Assembly (NCBI GenBank): GCA_015501585.1
Contig: JADNRY010000104.1
Location: forward strand, 1-64,000
Direction of reading: 5' to 3'
DNA from: Rhodocollybia butyracea
Lineage: Eukaryota; Basidiomycota; Agaricomycetes; Agaricales; Omphalotaceae
DNA: 64,000 bases
In this document: one piece after another, positions 1 through 10,407 of the stretch
How the letters are laid out: each line of letters starts with the position of its first letter
How positions within the stretch are numbered: position 1 is the first letter of the stretch
Program-made: the position numbers and the translations under genes
Notes under the pieces: model-generated
The model's input: the letters and a program-made list of their open reading frames with translations, nothing else
Databases searched by the model: none
What the model was told of the DNA's origin: nothing

Positions 1-848
1 ACCCAAGTGCTCAACTGAGGACAGTTGATATCATTAGTTTGGGGGAGGAAGCGCATGGTGCCAAGACACCATAGCTCTAGGCAGTCCACCATCATGAGGA
101 GGATTTTTTGAATTTATTCAACGACATCTATGACCAAAATAGGAACCATAACATTGCTCAACAAAGGGAGATCACTAGGCAAAACATAAAGCGAACACTT
201 AAAGAGTATTAGAAGCGGCACAAGGAAACCTAACGCAGGTACCTCTCTGCAATAATTCTCCGAGAGATGAAAACGCTAGGAAAAACCTTACACCCATAAT
301 ACTGAGCATCAATGGATTTCATTTTGACGGTCATCATTATGTCCTAAACAGGACCTAATCCAAGATTGGGATGTTGTATTGAACGAATGTCAATATCTAG
401 GGAAAGATTGCATTGCACCCAGTTGACTCATTCTCTAGGCTTTCCCTCGCAGACCTGAACACACCATTAGTGAGCCGTATAGTTCTCAAGGGCGAGAATT
501 CAAGTCATAAAAGTTCTTCCGCGAGTATATTCTAAAGTGCTACAGAGCTGGTACGGTACTCAAGGAAAAACTTATGCTATTATAACAAAACTCCCGGGAA
601 TAGGCTATTGTGCTGAAAGCCTTCCCGAGAGTTCAACTTATGAAAACTTAAGACTTAGTAAAGTTCACTCGAGTATGATATGTACACGTTTGACCCGAAG
701 GTCTTTATATCTTGTAGGCTTTAATTACTGTATTCTAAAGGTACCTATATACCTAAGAATACTACAATACTGCCCAGAGAGGGAGACAAAAGGGAAATCC
801 ACATGCGAGGGGCAAGCGACGAAACACAATATAAAAGAAAAAAATTAT
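1..848. other. No intact gene; degenerate sequence
   Basis: I see no gene here. On the plus strand around 110-220 there is a short coding-like stretch (a hydrophilic run ending at an in-frame TAG near 208), which may be a remnant of a transposon ORF. At about 24-46 is a G-rich tract following an ATATCATTAGTTT motif. A very similar motif and G-rich tract recurs at 4246-4268 immediately before an LTR-like repeat, so this may be a polypurine-tract remnant. Nothing else can be supported. Confidence 0.4.
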
Positions 849-3843
849 TTAACGTCCAAGGACAAACAGCAATGCCAACGGCGGCCCAGACTCCGAGAGG
901 ACAAGGAAGCTATGGGAAGTGGTCTTGACATCTGATGATGTCTCAACTCCCTCCATTAGCTGGTCCACTGGCTCATCCTGGTCAATACCAGACCCAGCGA
1001 CAGGCAAACCCGGGTTCTCATGGAGAGTACCAGTCGCCGACACGTCTTCATCTCGAGGACTCCCAGAAGGTGACACAACTGATTCTTCATCAAGAAGACC
1101 AGTTGCCGAATGAGAAGGAGATCCCCGGAGAGACAGAGCACTAGCTGGAACCCCAGAATCATTCTCAAGGGCACTCTCCACAGAAGCCGGAACCATGGCA
1201 GTACACACAACGCTTCTCAGGAAGTCTTGGTATGCCTGGTTGGTCTTGAATGAGTAGTCCGATTGCCACTTCATGAAAGAGCACAAGTAGCTCCAGTCAG
1301 TGAGCGACAACTCCTTCTCAGGAAGGATTGGTACAAAAGACTCCAGGAAGACTTGGGGGTCAGGAGCCATACTGCACAGCTCTTGCACTTCATGCTGCAA
1401 GGTGTTGAAGGTGCTCGAGATGGACATGTTGAGTTGTTCCCTCGCCATATCATAAGAAGTACGAATAAGGGCGATCATGTTGACCTGCTTGGCGATGTCT
1501 AAACAAAATGTTAATAAAAAGAACTTAAAAGAAATAAAGTATGGTACTCACTGATCCGTGAGCCCTTTGAGGCTTCGTACGTCTTGTCAAGTACCTCAAC
1601 TACCTCTGAAACGTGGAGTGTGTCTGAGCGCGTCTGATAGGAGATGGCACAATTGTCACAGGAAGCACCAAACCTCTGGTTCCCGTTGTCATCTAGACAA
1701 TAGGTACACAGCAGGCAGTCCTCTCCCTTGGAATCTGTTGGCCGGCGCGCAGCACATTGGAGGCAAGGTATCTTGCGAGCGACAACATCTGTCTAAAACA
1801 GAAAATATTAATAAAATCATAACATGTTAGAAAAGTTACATACGTTGCAGAGTGCACGGTTGGCATGAAGGAAAACCCGCCAAGACATCTGGTGCGTTCC
1901 GGTACTAACTGCCGGGAGGTCCAGGAAAGCATCTAGCTCGGGTGTAACACCCCAAGTTAGTCGGGTCTTGAACAGTTCCTTCGGTTTCTGAAGAAATAAA
2001 AAATTTAGTATAAGAACAAGTTACTTCAACGATAAAACAAACCTGGTTGCCACGTGGAAGGATTTCCTCAAATGAGGGTAGATCCAAGGCATCCCTTTCA
2101 AAACATACGATGACTGTCCGGTACTCTGTGGACCCTGAGGCAACAAACTCCTTTGAGGAACGAGAAGCCAGGTCTTGAAAGAGCCCATCAAGATCCAGGG
2201 AATCCATGTCCTCATTGGGAACGAGGAAGACGAGGTTTTACAGCGGAGCAGGAGCAGGCATCGGTTCACGAGAAGACTCTGAAGGAACTGTGACTTTGCT
2301 TTTTGAACCAGAAGCCATGGGAACTGGGATTTTGACCACGGGCACAAGCTTCTTGCTAGTCTTGAGTTTAGGAGCTAGTGTGGGAGTAGGAATGGTTGAG
2401 GCCTCGGCCTTGTCCTCGGTGTTGTTCAGGCATTTATGCTTAAGACTAGGGGGCTGGACACAAAGGTTAGATAGACATTGAGAAAAGAGAAAATAAGGGC
2501 CTGGGGAACTTACCACGACAGAGTCTGGTACCACTTCTTTGCCCTTTCCCTTGACATCCTTTGTCTTAGTCTTGCCCTTAGAAGGGCCAGCAGCCTTCAT
2601 TTCCATGACTAGTAGTTTACCCTTCAACGACTTTAACTCTTGAACTTCCAGTGAGGCTTTAGGAGTCCTGGGGTTCTTCGAGACAACCAGCATTTTCACC
2701 TCTTTTGAGGCCTTGGGGACAATTTTTGGGGCTGGAGTCTTCTTCAACTTCTTGGGGACAGCCTTGGGCAGTGGGGCAGGAGAAGCTCTCTTTGCCTTGC
2801 GAGTCTTGGTTCTACGAGTTGGATAGCGTGAAGATTCCCCCATAACCGGGGATGCCTAAAGAAACTAATGTTAAAAGAAATATTATGATAAGAACATAAC
2901 AACATACCCTCGAGTGGGATGGTGGCTCTTCATAAGCCGACCATTTGCTCTCAGAAGGAACATCGCTATTCCCCTCCTCCTCTTCACCGTCAGAAACAGA
3001 GCCGGGAGCCCCTGGGATTCCATCGTCAACTGGGTCCTGTTCTCCAAGCCAAGTGGTTTCCCGACAATCTTTGTTGAGTGGAATTGGAATGGGTCGGTCG
3101 GGAGTATGGAAGTGAAGGACGGCATAATCCTGTAAAAGATTAAGTTATAAGCCTACTTGAGAAGGACCAGAGACTTACCAAGATCTGTGAAACCTCGTGG
3201 TCCGCTATGTACCAAGCCGGGTCTGATCCTGGGGAAGTGTCGGTATGACGCACGACCCAGGAAAGTCTCTGGCAAGCGGCAACTATGCTTTCGACTATTA
3301 GAGGGCATGAATGTCGGCCCAGGACATGGGTACGAAGAAAAACCTGTTAACAAAAGAGATAAATTAAAATATTAGAGGCATGGAACATTGAACTTACAAG
3401 TCAAGCATTCAGTACAAAAAAGGCGATATGAATGGCTTTGGCCTCGGTATCAGGCTTGTAGGAGGAGTCCTTGGCAACAGCTAAAAGATGGGGGCCAGTT
3501 TGCGCTGTACTGCCACTGCCACTGCCCAGATCATCCGTGTGGAATACTCATTGGCAATGTCACCGATGACTGTAAGCTGGCCTTGGTCCTGTCCAATGAA
3601 ATACAAGTCCTGTTGGGTCACAGAGGAAGTATTGAACTTCTGTACTAGTGGCTCAGCCAGTGAGAAAAAGGAGCATTTCTTGCTCTTAAAATTATCAAGA
3701 AGGTTCCTGGAGTCTGAGAGCAATGTAAGTGAGAGATAAGCGTCGATGGTGTCTGCCGGGAGGGTAGGCCACCATTTGGGAAAGTTGTTGTTAATGGACA
3801 ATGGTGGTGGGAGAGATGATGATGGACTTGTTGAAAATTTCAA
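849..3843 (-). pseudogene. Decayed multi-exon gene, Cys-rich (zinc-binding-like) protein
   Basis: A minus-strand gene can be followed through about eight coding blocks: roughly 3843-3405, 3310-3182, 3132-2911, 2855-2515, 2459-2045, 1980-1845, 1795-1555 and 1498-849. Most blocks are joined by plausible GT..AG introns. The product would be a Lys/Pro-rich hydrophilic protein (2855-2515), followed by a Cys-rich segment at about 1795-1640 with CxxC, CxxCxxC and CxxC spacings (for example CLLCTYC, CDNC) that looks zinc-binding. The 3' end is an acidic Ser-rich tail. I do not recognise the family; such proteins are common as lineage-specific or repeat-associated genes in Agaricomycetes. Damage: an in-frame TAA at 2238-2240 inside otherwise continuous coding sequence, and a frame change near 3490 in the first block. 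It lies between two G-rich tracts (near 35 and 4260), so it may be cargo of a larger element. Confidence 0.5.
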
Positions 3844-4245
3844 AATTGCCTTATTAATAGATCGTTGCCCGAAGCCGTAGCTGAAGTGACCGGCATCTGT
3901 CTTAAGACGTAAAACAACATATCACAATATATGAATGTGATAGAGGTGTTTTCAGAGTTCTCGAGAACTATAAATGTTAAACTTAAAGAAAATGTTATTG
4001 AGGAAATGATTGGAATCCCCAATCAGGAGTCTAGGCGCCCACAGCATATGCTGTCTTGTAGATCAATTCAATTGTTGACACCTGATTCACATAAGCGCCC
4101 GACAGCGAGAATGATCCCAGTTAAACTTACGGGTAGTATGTCCAGACTAGCCCGCAGGAAAGGAATTAGAATGCTAAATGCCGAGAACATAAAAGGGATT
4201 GCTAGCAGAATCGATCCTAGGCTTGGTGGGCTGACTGGGGATGGT

Positions 4246-4268
4246 CATATCATTAGTTTTGGGGGATA
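4246..4268 (+). other. Polypurine-tract-like sequence before LTR-like repeat A
   Basis: A TTTTGGGGGAT tract directly precedes LTR-like copy A. In LTR retroelements the plus-strand primer is a purine run abutting the 3' LTR, so copy A may be a genuine 3' LTR rather than a solo LTR. No reverse transcriptase coding is visible upstream. Confidence 0.35.
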
Positions 4269-6118
4269 TTAGGCCTAAAATTGGCCTAAGGCATGTAACC
4301 GTACATTTTGACATTTTGTACACGTTATACAATGCAATAAGAGAGTTATACGGAGCCCAAGCGTGATAGCTGTTGCCGAGGCAAAGAACTTAACAATAAT
4401 ACTCAGCGAGCCATGAAGGTACACCCACAAGCGTAGCCTAGAGCCAAGCTAGCAAGGATACCTGGGCTGCCCAGAGATGTAACGCTAGATTGTCAATCTA
4501 GTTATACCCAAGAGTGTATACTCTCTAAACTACAGGACATCTCAAAGCAGGATAAGTACTAAGCCAATGCATTACTCAAGGGAAGGAATTATGAGGGAAG
4601 GCATCCCTCGCACTAAGACCCCCAACGAGCTATGTTAAGATGTGGACTTTACAGTCTGTAACAATGGACCAGAACAATCCCGAGGGAACTGTAGAGGTCT
4701 ATTCGTGGTACTGGTCGTAACTGTGAAGATGGTAAAAACATTCTTAGCGGTCCTACGGAAAGCTACGCGCCGGGATAGCCTTGGCAAATCGAAACATTTG
4801 ATCTTAGAAATCATACACGAGAGGTCTTATCCGTTAAAGCCGACTATCGGGAATCACTTGTACATACTCAGCGCAGTTGCTCGAGACTATCATAAGTGGT
4901 GTCATTGGAAAGCTAGACAACAGGCCTTCTCGAGAGAATGTTAATTACACTCAGGATGGACAGAACTATCTGAGGAATAGAATGAAACTCACCCAAGGGA
5001 AACCGGGTGGTGAGTGATCATGAAGCGTAAAGGTACTCCTGACCCCGGAGAATTGTGGAGTAATTGGAGAAACCTCGCTCAGATCAAAACCACCTTAAAA
5101 CTATGTTAATCTTCACAAAATCATATTTTACCTCTGATATATATCCAAGAATGGACTATTTCCTTATCGTGTGTACCATATATAGGCTGGAGTTTCCTTT
5201 CCGAGCCAGATTCCTCTGTTCCACTCTCTTTCCGTCTCTCTCTGTATCTGTTTCATCTATTTTTTGTATTAAACTCTCTCTACTCAGTATATAAGCCAGA
5301 CATATTTATTCAATAAGACAATTTTCTTGCCCTCGACTTGACTGCTAAGACCAGTGCTCCATAGAACGTCCCCACGGGATCAGTAGCGTGACGCCTCCTG
5401 ACTTGGTTATCTTAAGAAAGTAATAAACTTCACACGCTTTGCAAAGCCCATTTATATCTTGATTGAATTTAAGTGTGTAGAGTTCTCTTGAACTCCAGAT
5501 CAACTCAAATCTAGTTGCTTCCTTAGAGGGGACGGCTTCTAGTAAGGGATTATTCAGCTCCAGAGTGAGGGTTCCTTAGTGGACTTCTTCATGAAGTTAG
5601 ATGAGCCACTAAGATTGTGGTACAAGTTCCTAGTGATTAAGTTCACTGACAATATTGTAGCTTGGCCCAGAGTTTGGTCAAGGACTTTACGGCGTCACAG
5701 CAGCTAGTGCCAGAGTTTGCCTAGGGTTGTTGACAAACCTTGAGATTACTACTATTCTAGCTAGAGCCAGAGTTTGCCTAGGAGAATCTTAGTTTTGTTG
5801 TATTGGTTTTGGTTTTGGTTAATTGATTTGGACATACACATCTGGTTCCCTCGTACACTTGTACACCCAACTAGGCTTCTCTTGACTTAGAAGTTCTAAG
5901 AGTTGTCTAAGCTTAGTTACCCACGTTAGCGCTACGGTCTTGAACCTGGAGCAGTTGCGCGCATACATCCAATATTACAAGGCTTTCCCTTGGGGAATCT
6001 CTGACAACCCGCCCTCGCTCCCTTACATATCAATAGTCTGGTTAGGTGTGGTAGTGTTTTTGTTAGGTTGTTTTATAGCACCTTTCGCATACCTACACGT
6101 AAATACCCAAATACCACA
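4269..6118 (+). repeat. LTR-like repeat, copy A
   Basis: About 1.85 kb, closely matching 46090-47906 over its whole length and more distantly 37781-40005 and the reverse complement of 10408-12338. Shared landmarks in order are GCATGTAAC..TTTTGACA near the start, a TTAGAGGGGACGGCTTCTAG block around 5524, several CAGAGTTTG.CCTAGG blocks (5665-5790), and a tail ending ..AATACCACA. The start is clearer in the other copies (TGATAATATG / TGTTAATATG), and with the CA end this gives the TG..CA form of an LTR. ORFs inside are not conserved between copies and look fortuitous. Copy A has a short local duplication near 4585 that copy B lacks. No target-site duplication is visible. Confidence 0.7.
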
Positions 6119-6561
6119 CTTCCTGGTTTCACGCCAGTTGATTGCAGATAGAATACATCATACAGGAGGCCATCAATGACGCATTGGCAAGGGAAATATG
6201 AAATTACAGTCAACATTGAAAGCTATTTCAGCTGAAAAGAACACAGAAAAGAGAGAAAAAAGACAGCAATGGAACAGAATAGCACTGAATACTACAACCC
6301 ATGAGCCATCAATAGCTGAGAAAAAATAACTAAGTATCAATTGGTTGAGAAAGGGAGAAAGTGAGACATTTGGCAAAGGTATTTACAAACAAATCCAGCC
6401 AAAACCAAAAAACATAGCATGGCATTAGATGTTGGTGTCGAAACAGAGCCATAGTATACAGCAACTTTTACCAAAGAAAGTAGTACCAAGCAATAGTAAA
6501 TGAATTTGAGGCATCTGCTTAATATATGGTAGTATAGTATAGTATCATAGCTATGATGTTG
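6119..6561. other. AT-rich spacer, nothing recognised
   Basis: No gene, RNA or repeat boundary can be supported. The sequence is AT-rich and ORFs are short and non-conserved. Confidence 0.4.
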
Positions 6562-6569
6562 GTTTTCAT

Positions 6570-7544
6570 TAAGGATGGACACAAGTCCCAGTCATACTCC
6601 GGTACCGGCAGGTATGAACCGTGGGAATACCTGCAGACCTGTGACCGGCCGGTCCCGGTACCTGTTTCCCATGGGTCACAACTGGTCACAGGTCAGGATT
6701 TGGGAAATTTCAAAAAAACCGGCCAGTACCAGTGACCTGTGGAGTGTTGAGATACTCAAAAGTAACTACTAAATACAAGTGTTTGAGCACTTCTCAGCAT
6801 CCCAAAAAAACATCTGTTCCATGCCAATCATAACAATCTGCAGTACACCTTACCTGAAAGTATTTTTTGAAGTGTTAATCATCAAGGTTGCTGTTCCTCA
6901 GCCAAAGAAAAAATCACACTGATATACTTCAAGTTATACTAAAGATTGGCATGCTAAAATAGCACCCAGTTCCAGTTACACTCCAAACTTGGCCTGAAGA
7001 TCTACACTAGAATGCCCAACATAGGGAAATATTTAGATCTTAATCTGAATACTTACACCAGCTGTCAGGCTCTGTTGCAACATGCATACTTGACCGGCCC
7101 TTGCCTGTGTAAGCATTCTACATGCATATGTGAGTGTAAAAATATTGTACAGCTGCAAGACCCATGTACACAGCTGTACATTGCCTGGACAACGGATGTA
7201 TGCATGTGCATAGGTGTTGTACATCTGTAGGACCCTTGTACACAGTCGTACATTGCTTGGACAGGGGATGTATGCATGTGCATAGATGTTGTACATGTGT
7301 AGGACCCTTGTACAGGCACTGTTCAGGTAAAATTTCCTGGCCAGTATGTACAGGTTCCTGGATGTATACCTGCGGGTACTGGCTCACTGCAGGTCACCAG
7401 TACCTGCAGGTATACCTGTGTAAATACCGGTCCCGGTACCTGTTCCCACGGATTTTATTCTGGTCACAGTTTGGGAGTTTTCTGCCCTGGTGACTTGCGC
7501 TCCCAGTCGCCGGTTACCGGGACCGGGACTTGTGTCCATCCTTA
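6570..7544. mobile_element. hAT-type MITE, TAAGGATGGACAC family, copy 1
   Basis: A 975 bp non-autonomous element bounded by inverted ends TAAGGATGGACACAAGTCC and its complement. It is flanked by a perfect 8 bp target duplication GTTTTCAT (6562-6569 and 7545-7552). Eight-bp duplications and T/C-A-G-type ends are hallmarks of the hAT superfamily. Subterminal regions are dense in ACCGGTACC/GGTACCTG-like words, as expected for transposase-binding repeats. The centre contains a tandem repeat (7160-7320). No transposase is encoded. A second copy is at 60498-60832. Confidence 0.9.
7160..7320. repeat. Tandem repeat inside MITE, two units of ~75-80 bp
   Basis: Two successive units share the words GGATGTATGCATGTGCATAG, TGTTGTACAT and AGGACCCTTGTACA. 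A partial earlier unit carries the GTACACAGCTGTACATTGCC variant. The repeat creates overlapping ORFs in several frames that are not genes. Confidence 0.75.
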
Positions 7545-7606
7545 GTTTTCATCATTTACTGTAGTGGCCAAAATTAACCAAACAGAACATTTCTCTATAT
7601 TGTAAG

Positions 7607-7787
7607 TAGAGATGTCCATGAGTCCAAGTCACATACAGGTACTTGCAAATTGACTCGTGGGAATGCTTGCGAGTCCAAGTACTTGTTTCCCACAAGTCAC
7701 AACAGGTCACAGGTATTGCCTTTTGGTCCACAAGTACTTGGACCACAAGTCCAAGTATTACTTGACTTGGACTTGTGGACATCTCTA
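7607..7787. mobile_element. hAT-type MITE, TAGAGATGTCC family (181 bp)
   Basis: A short element with inverted ends TAGAGATGTCCATGAGTCC.. and ..GGACTTGTGGACATCTCTA. The interior is made of CAAGTACTTG-like words. The flanks share GTAAG directly on both sides (7602-7606, 7788-7792), but an 8 bp duplication is not intact here. Related copies lie at 12742-13114, 17902-18543, 42947-44357 and 45237-45945. Confidence 0.8.
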
Positions 7788-8201
7788 GTAAGCACTTGGG
7801 GATTTCAAAAAAAGGGTGATTCAGAGTTTTGTGACCTTGCAAGTCCATATCTGAAGTCAGTTTGTTACCATATTTGGTAAGTCCAAAGATATAGACAGAC
7901 CATTTTGTTTCAAATTTCCCAGGGTGCTCTATAAATATTGATATTTGGGAGAATTGGCCAACACCATTTAAATCTATATGAAAAATAGAATAGGAAAGAC
8001 TTTTGGTTCATATTCATTTACTGCTCTATTGTAGAGCAATTCTATCTGCAAAGTGGCCGTTTTTAGTCATTTGGCACTAAAATTGGCAAAAAATAGGACT
8101 TTTCAAAGCAAGATAGCATTAGTGATGTGCCGGCTTGGCCTGAAAGCTGTGGGCCAGGCCAAGCCAGGCCATGAAAAGCTGGGCCTTGAATCAGATAGAC
8201 T

Positions 8202-8735
8202 TAGGGTTTTAAAGTTTGGTTTGGTTTGGTTTTTTGCCCTAATTTGAGAAAACCGGGAACTGCACTGGTGCTATAATTTTCAAATATCACTAAACCTTGC
8301 ACCGAACTGATGCAAACTGCTGCACCGGTGCAGGTTCAGTGCGGTTTGTGAGTTTGCACCAGTTACACCAGTCTGAACTGGTGCAAATGTCAGTTATATA
8401 CCACTCAAAACATTGTAAGTATTATGATAATAAGTATTAAAACATAGCTTATAGCATATAACACTATTACTGAGAGTTCTTACATAGCTATACACTAAAA
8501 TCAAAGTTGTAACTAGCATTTTGATTGTGCACATTTCACAGCAACTCTTAGGTGCCTATTTTAGCACTCAAAACAACGCAACTGCACTGCACCGGTTATC
8601 ACTGGTTCTGTAAATTCTGAGATTTTACAGAACCTTGCACTGAACTGCAGTGCACCAGTGCACCGGTGCACCGTGGTTCAGTGCAGCGCAGTTTGCAGTT
8701 TTTATCAGTTATATGAACTGCACTTTTGAACCCTA
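8202..8735. mobile_element. hAT-type MITE, TAGGGTTT..AACCCTA family, copy 1
   Basis: A 534 bp element with ends TAGGGTTTTAAAG.. and ..CTTTTGAACCCTA, flanked by a perfect 8 bp duplication GATAGACT (8194-8201 and 8736-8743). The interior is rich in GCACCGGTGCA and CAGTGCA words, forming many small palindromes. It is inserted in an older repeat beginning near 8122 (GTGATGTGCCGGCTTGGCC..). The partner copy at 43051-43786 shares the ends and the CAGTGCA-type interior. No coding capacity. Confidence 0.88.
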
Positions 8736-8963
8736 GATAGACTCATAACCAGTTGGCAAATGGCCTGGACTACCCTTCAATGACGTTGATTGAAGAGCCA
8801 GGCTGATAACCTGACTGAGATATTTTAACCATAGCTTAGTACAGTCACTGTATTTTCTCACATATTTATGTGGACTTTGAGTACTTTGAATCTCAAAAAT
8901 TGGCAACTTTAATGTGCCCTCCAAATTGAAATTTCATCCTCTGCAGAATTCAGATACAAGCAA

Positions 8964-9530
8964 TTGTATGTCTTTACATCTTGGATATCTTTTAAATTGG
9001 TGGAATTAACATGCAACAAGATTTTTTTCATGCCATTCATACCTATCACTGAGATTGACCCCAAGAAAGCCAAAGAAGCATTGCACCATGTGTGCAAAGT
9101 CTTCAGAACACCCTCTCTTTATGACTTCCAGGTGCAAGGTGGCCAGCACATGCTCAGAGGGCTCAGAGGGTGCAATATAGTATCCTGGATGTTCCTACTG
9201 GTGGTGGCAAAACTCTAAGCTTTCCATTATCCTCTCTTCTACCATTGGAGCCTGAACATGGCAGATGTCAGAAGGAACCAAAAGATACTCCTTCTGATTA
9301 GTCCTCTTGTTGGTCTTATGGAATCTCAGGCCAGAGTAATAAGAGAGAGAGGTATCCTTGCAGTAGCCATGAACTCAGTAACTAGTAAAGATTTGGACAA
9401 GGTCTTGGAGGTACATGTGTGGAACTTAGCTCTAGTTTGTACAAGAACCAAGATCTTGGTTTGCAGAGGGCAACTTCTGATGTCTTCAAGTGAGATAACA
9501 ATTGTTTCAACAAAAGAAGAGGATGAGTAA
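8964..9530 (+). pseudogene. RecQ/DEAD-box-type helicase remnant
   Basis: Two plus-strand reading frames together carry the start of a superfamily 2 helicase domain. A Q-motif-like region (SLYDFQVQGGQ) is followed, in a shifted frame at about 9185-9215, by a Walker A motif VPTGGGKT. Then KILLLISPLVGLMESQA matches motif Ia (SPLxxLMxxQ) of RecQ-like enzymes. Several frame changes and a short duplication (CTCAGAGGG twice near 9155) break the reading frame. Nothing C-terminal of motif Ia (no DExH box) is visible, so only a fragment is preserved. Confidence 0.65.
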
Positions 9531-9694
9531 GATTTATTGAGAGATAGAGAGAAAATGGGAGAAAGAAAATAAGAATTGTCTAATTAATCTTTAATAAAAC
9601 TGTCCTTTAAATACTACTAAGTATTTGAATATGAGAAACAATATGTCCATAAAAGTAACTAATACTTTATTAAGTAAGTCCATAGTTATAAGTC

Positions 9695-10017
9695 TAAGTA
9701 TGCATTGTACATGTCATTAATACACAATTTTTGTGCATAGGCATGTAACCATGTACTTTGATGCAGCACATGTCTTATACAATACAATAAGAGAGTTATA
9801 CTGAGCCCAAAGTAATAACTGTAAACCAGAAGCTAAGAACTAGCAAGATAGGTGATGTGCCATTACAGTATGCTTACCAGCATAGCCAGAGGCCAAGGGT
9901 GTAACTTATATTGAGGTGCCCAGAAGGCATCAACACTAGTTGGTCAAACTAGTTTTGTACTCAGGAGCCTAAACAACTCTATAAAATTGGAAGCACTCAA
10001 AGTGGGATAGTTCTGAG
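9695..10017 (+). repeat. Truncated LTR-like repeat, copy E
   Basis: The sequence GCATGTAACC..CAATACAATAAGAGAGTTATACTGAGCCC and the later GGTGCCCAGAAGGCATCAACACTAG block match the first ~320 bp of the LTR-like family. The copy stops where a TAGAGATGACCATGAGTC end of a MITE begins (10018). Confidence 0.65.
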
Positions 10018-10150
10018 TAGAGATGACCATGAGTCTGGGTCAACTATACTTGTGACCCATGGTGCAAGTACCTGTGGCCAAAAGGCTTGACCCATGACCT
10101 GCACAAGACCTGTGGGAAATGGGTCACTGACTTGCGAGTCTTTGTGCTCT
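10018..10150 (+). mobile_element. Truncated TAGAGATGTCC-family MITE end
   Basis: Starts TAGAGATGACCATGAGTCTGGG and continues with the family's subterminal words (ACTTGTGACCCATGG, CAAGTACCTG, GGGAAATGGGTCACTGACTTG). No matching right end is present, so this is a truncated copy. Confidence 0.6.
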
Positions 10151-10407
10151 CATAGCTTTCCATTGATACTGCATATAGGGGTATTCTTACTGGTAGTTCT
10201 CAGTGTATTTGTATTTCTTCCTTTTCTTGGGATCAGGTTGCCGTACCATGGTGAGTAGACCTGTTACTACCCACGTCAGATTACCTTCCTTCCATTGCAT
10301 TAAGGATGCGGTGCATAGTTGATCCAAAGTTTTCCTATGGCCCACATGGTCCTATGCTCTGCCTGTGAGGTTACAGTATTGTAGACCATTAATCCAAGCC
10401 TGCAAAG

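Noticed and set aside
4642..4944. 100-codon ORF inside LTR-like copy A
   Set aside because: The frame is not kept in copy B despite high similarity, so it is fortuitous.
7012..7493. Overlapping ORFs around 7.0-7.5 kb on both strands
   Set aside because: They are products of a tandem repeat inside a MITE.
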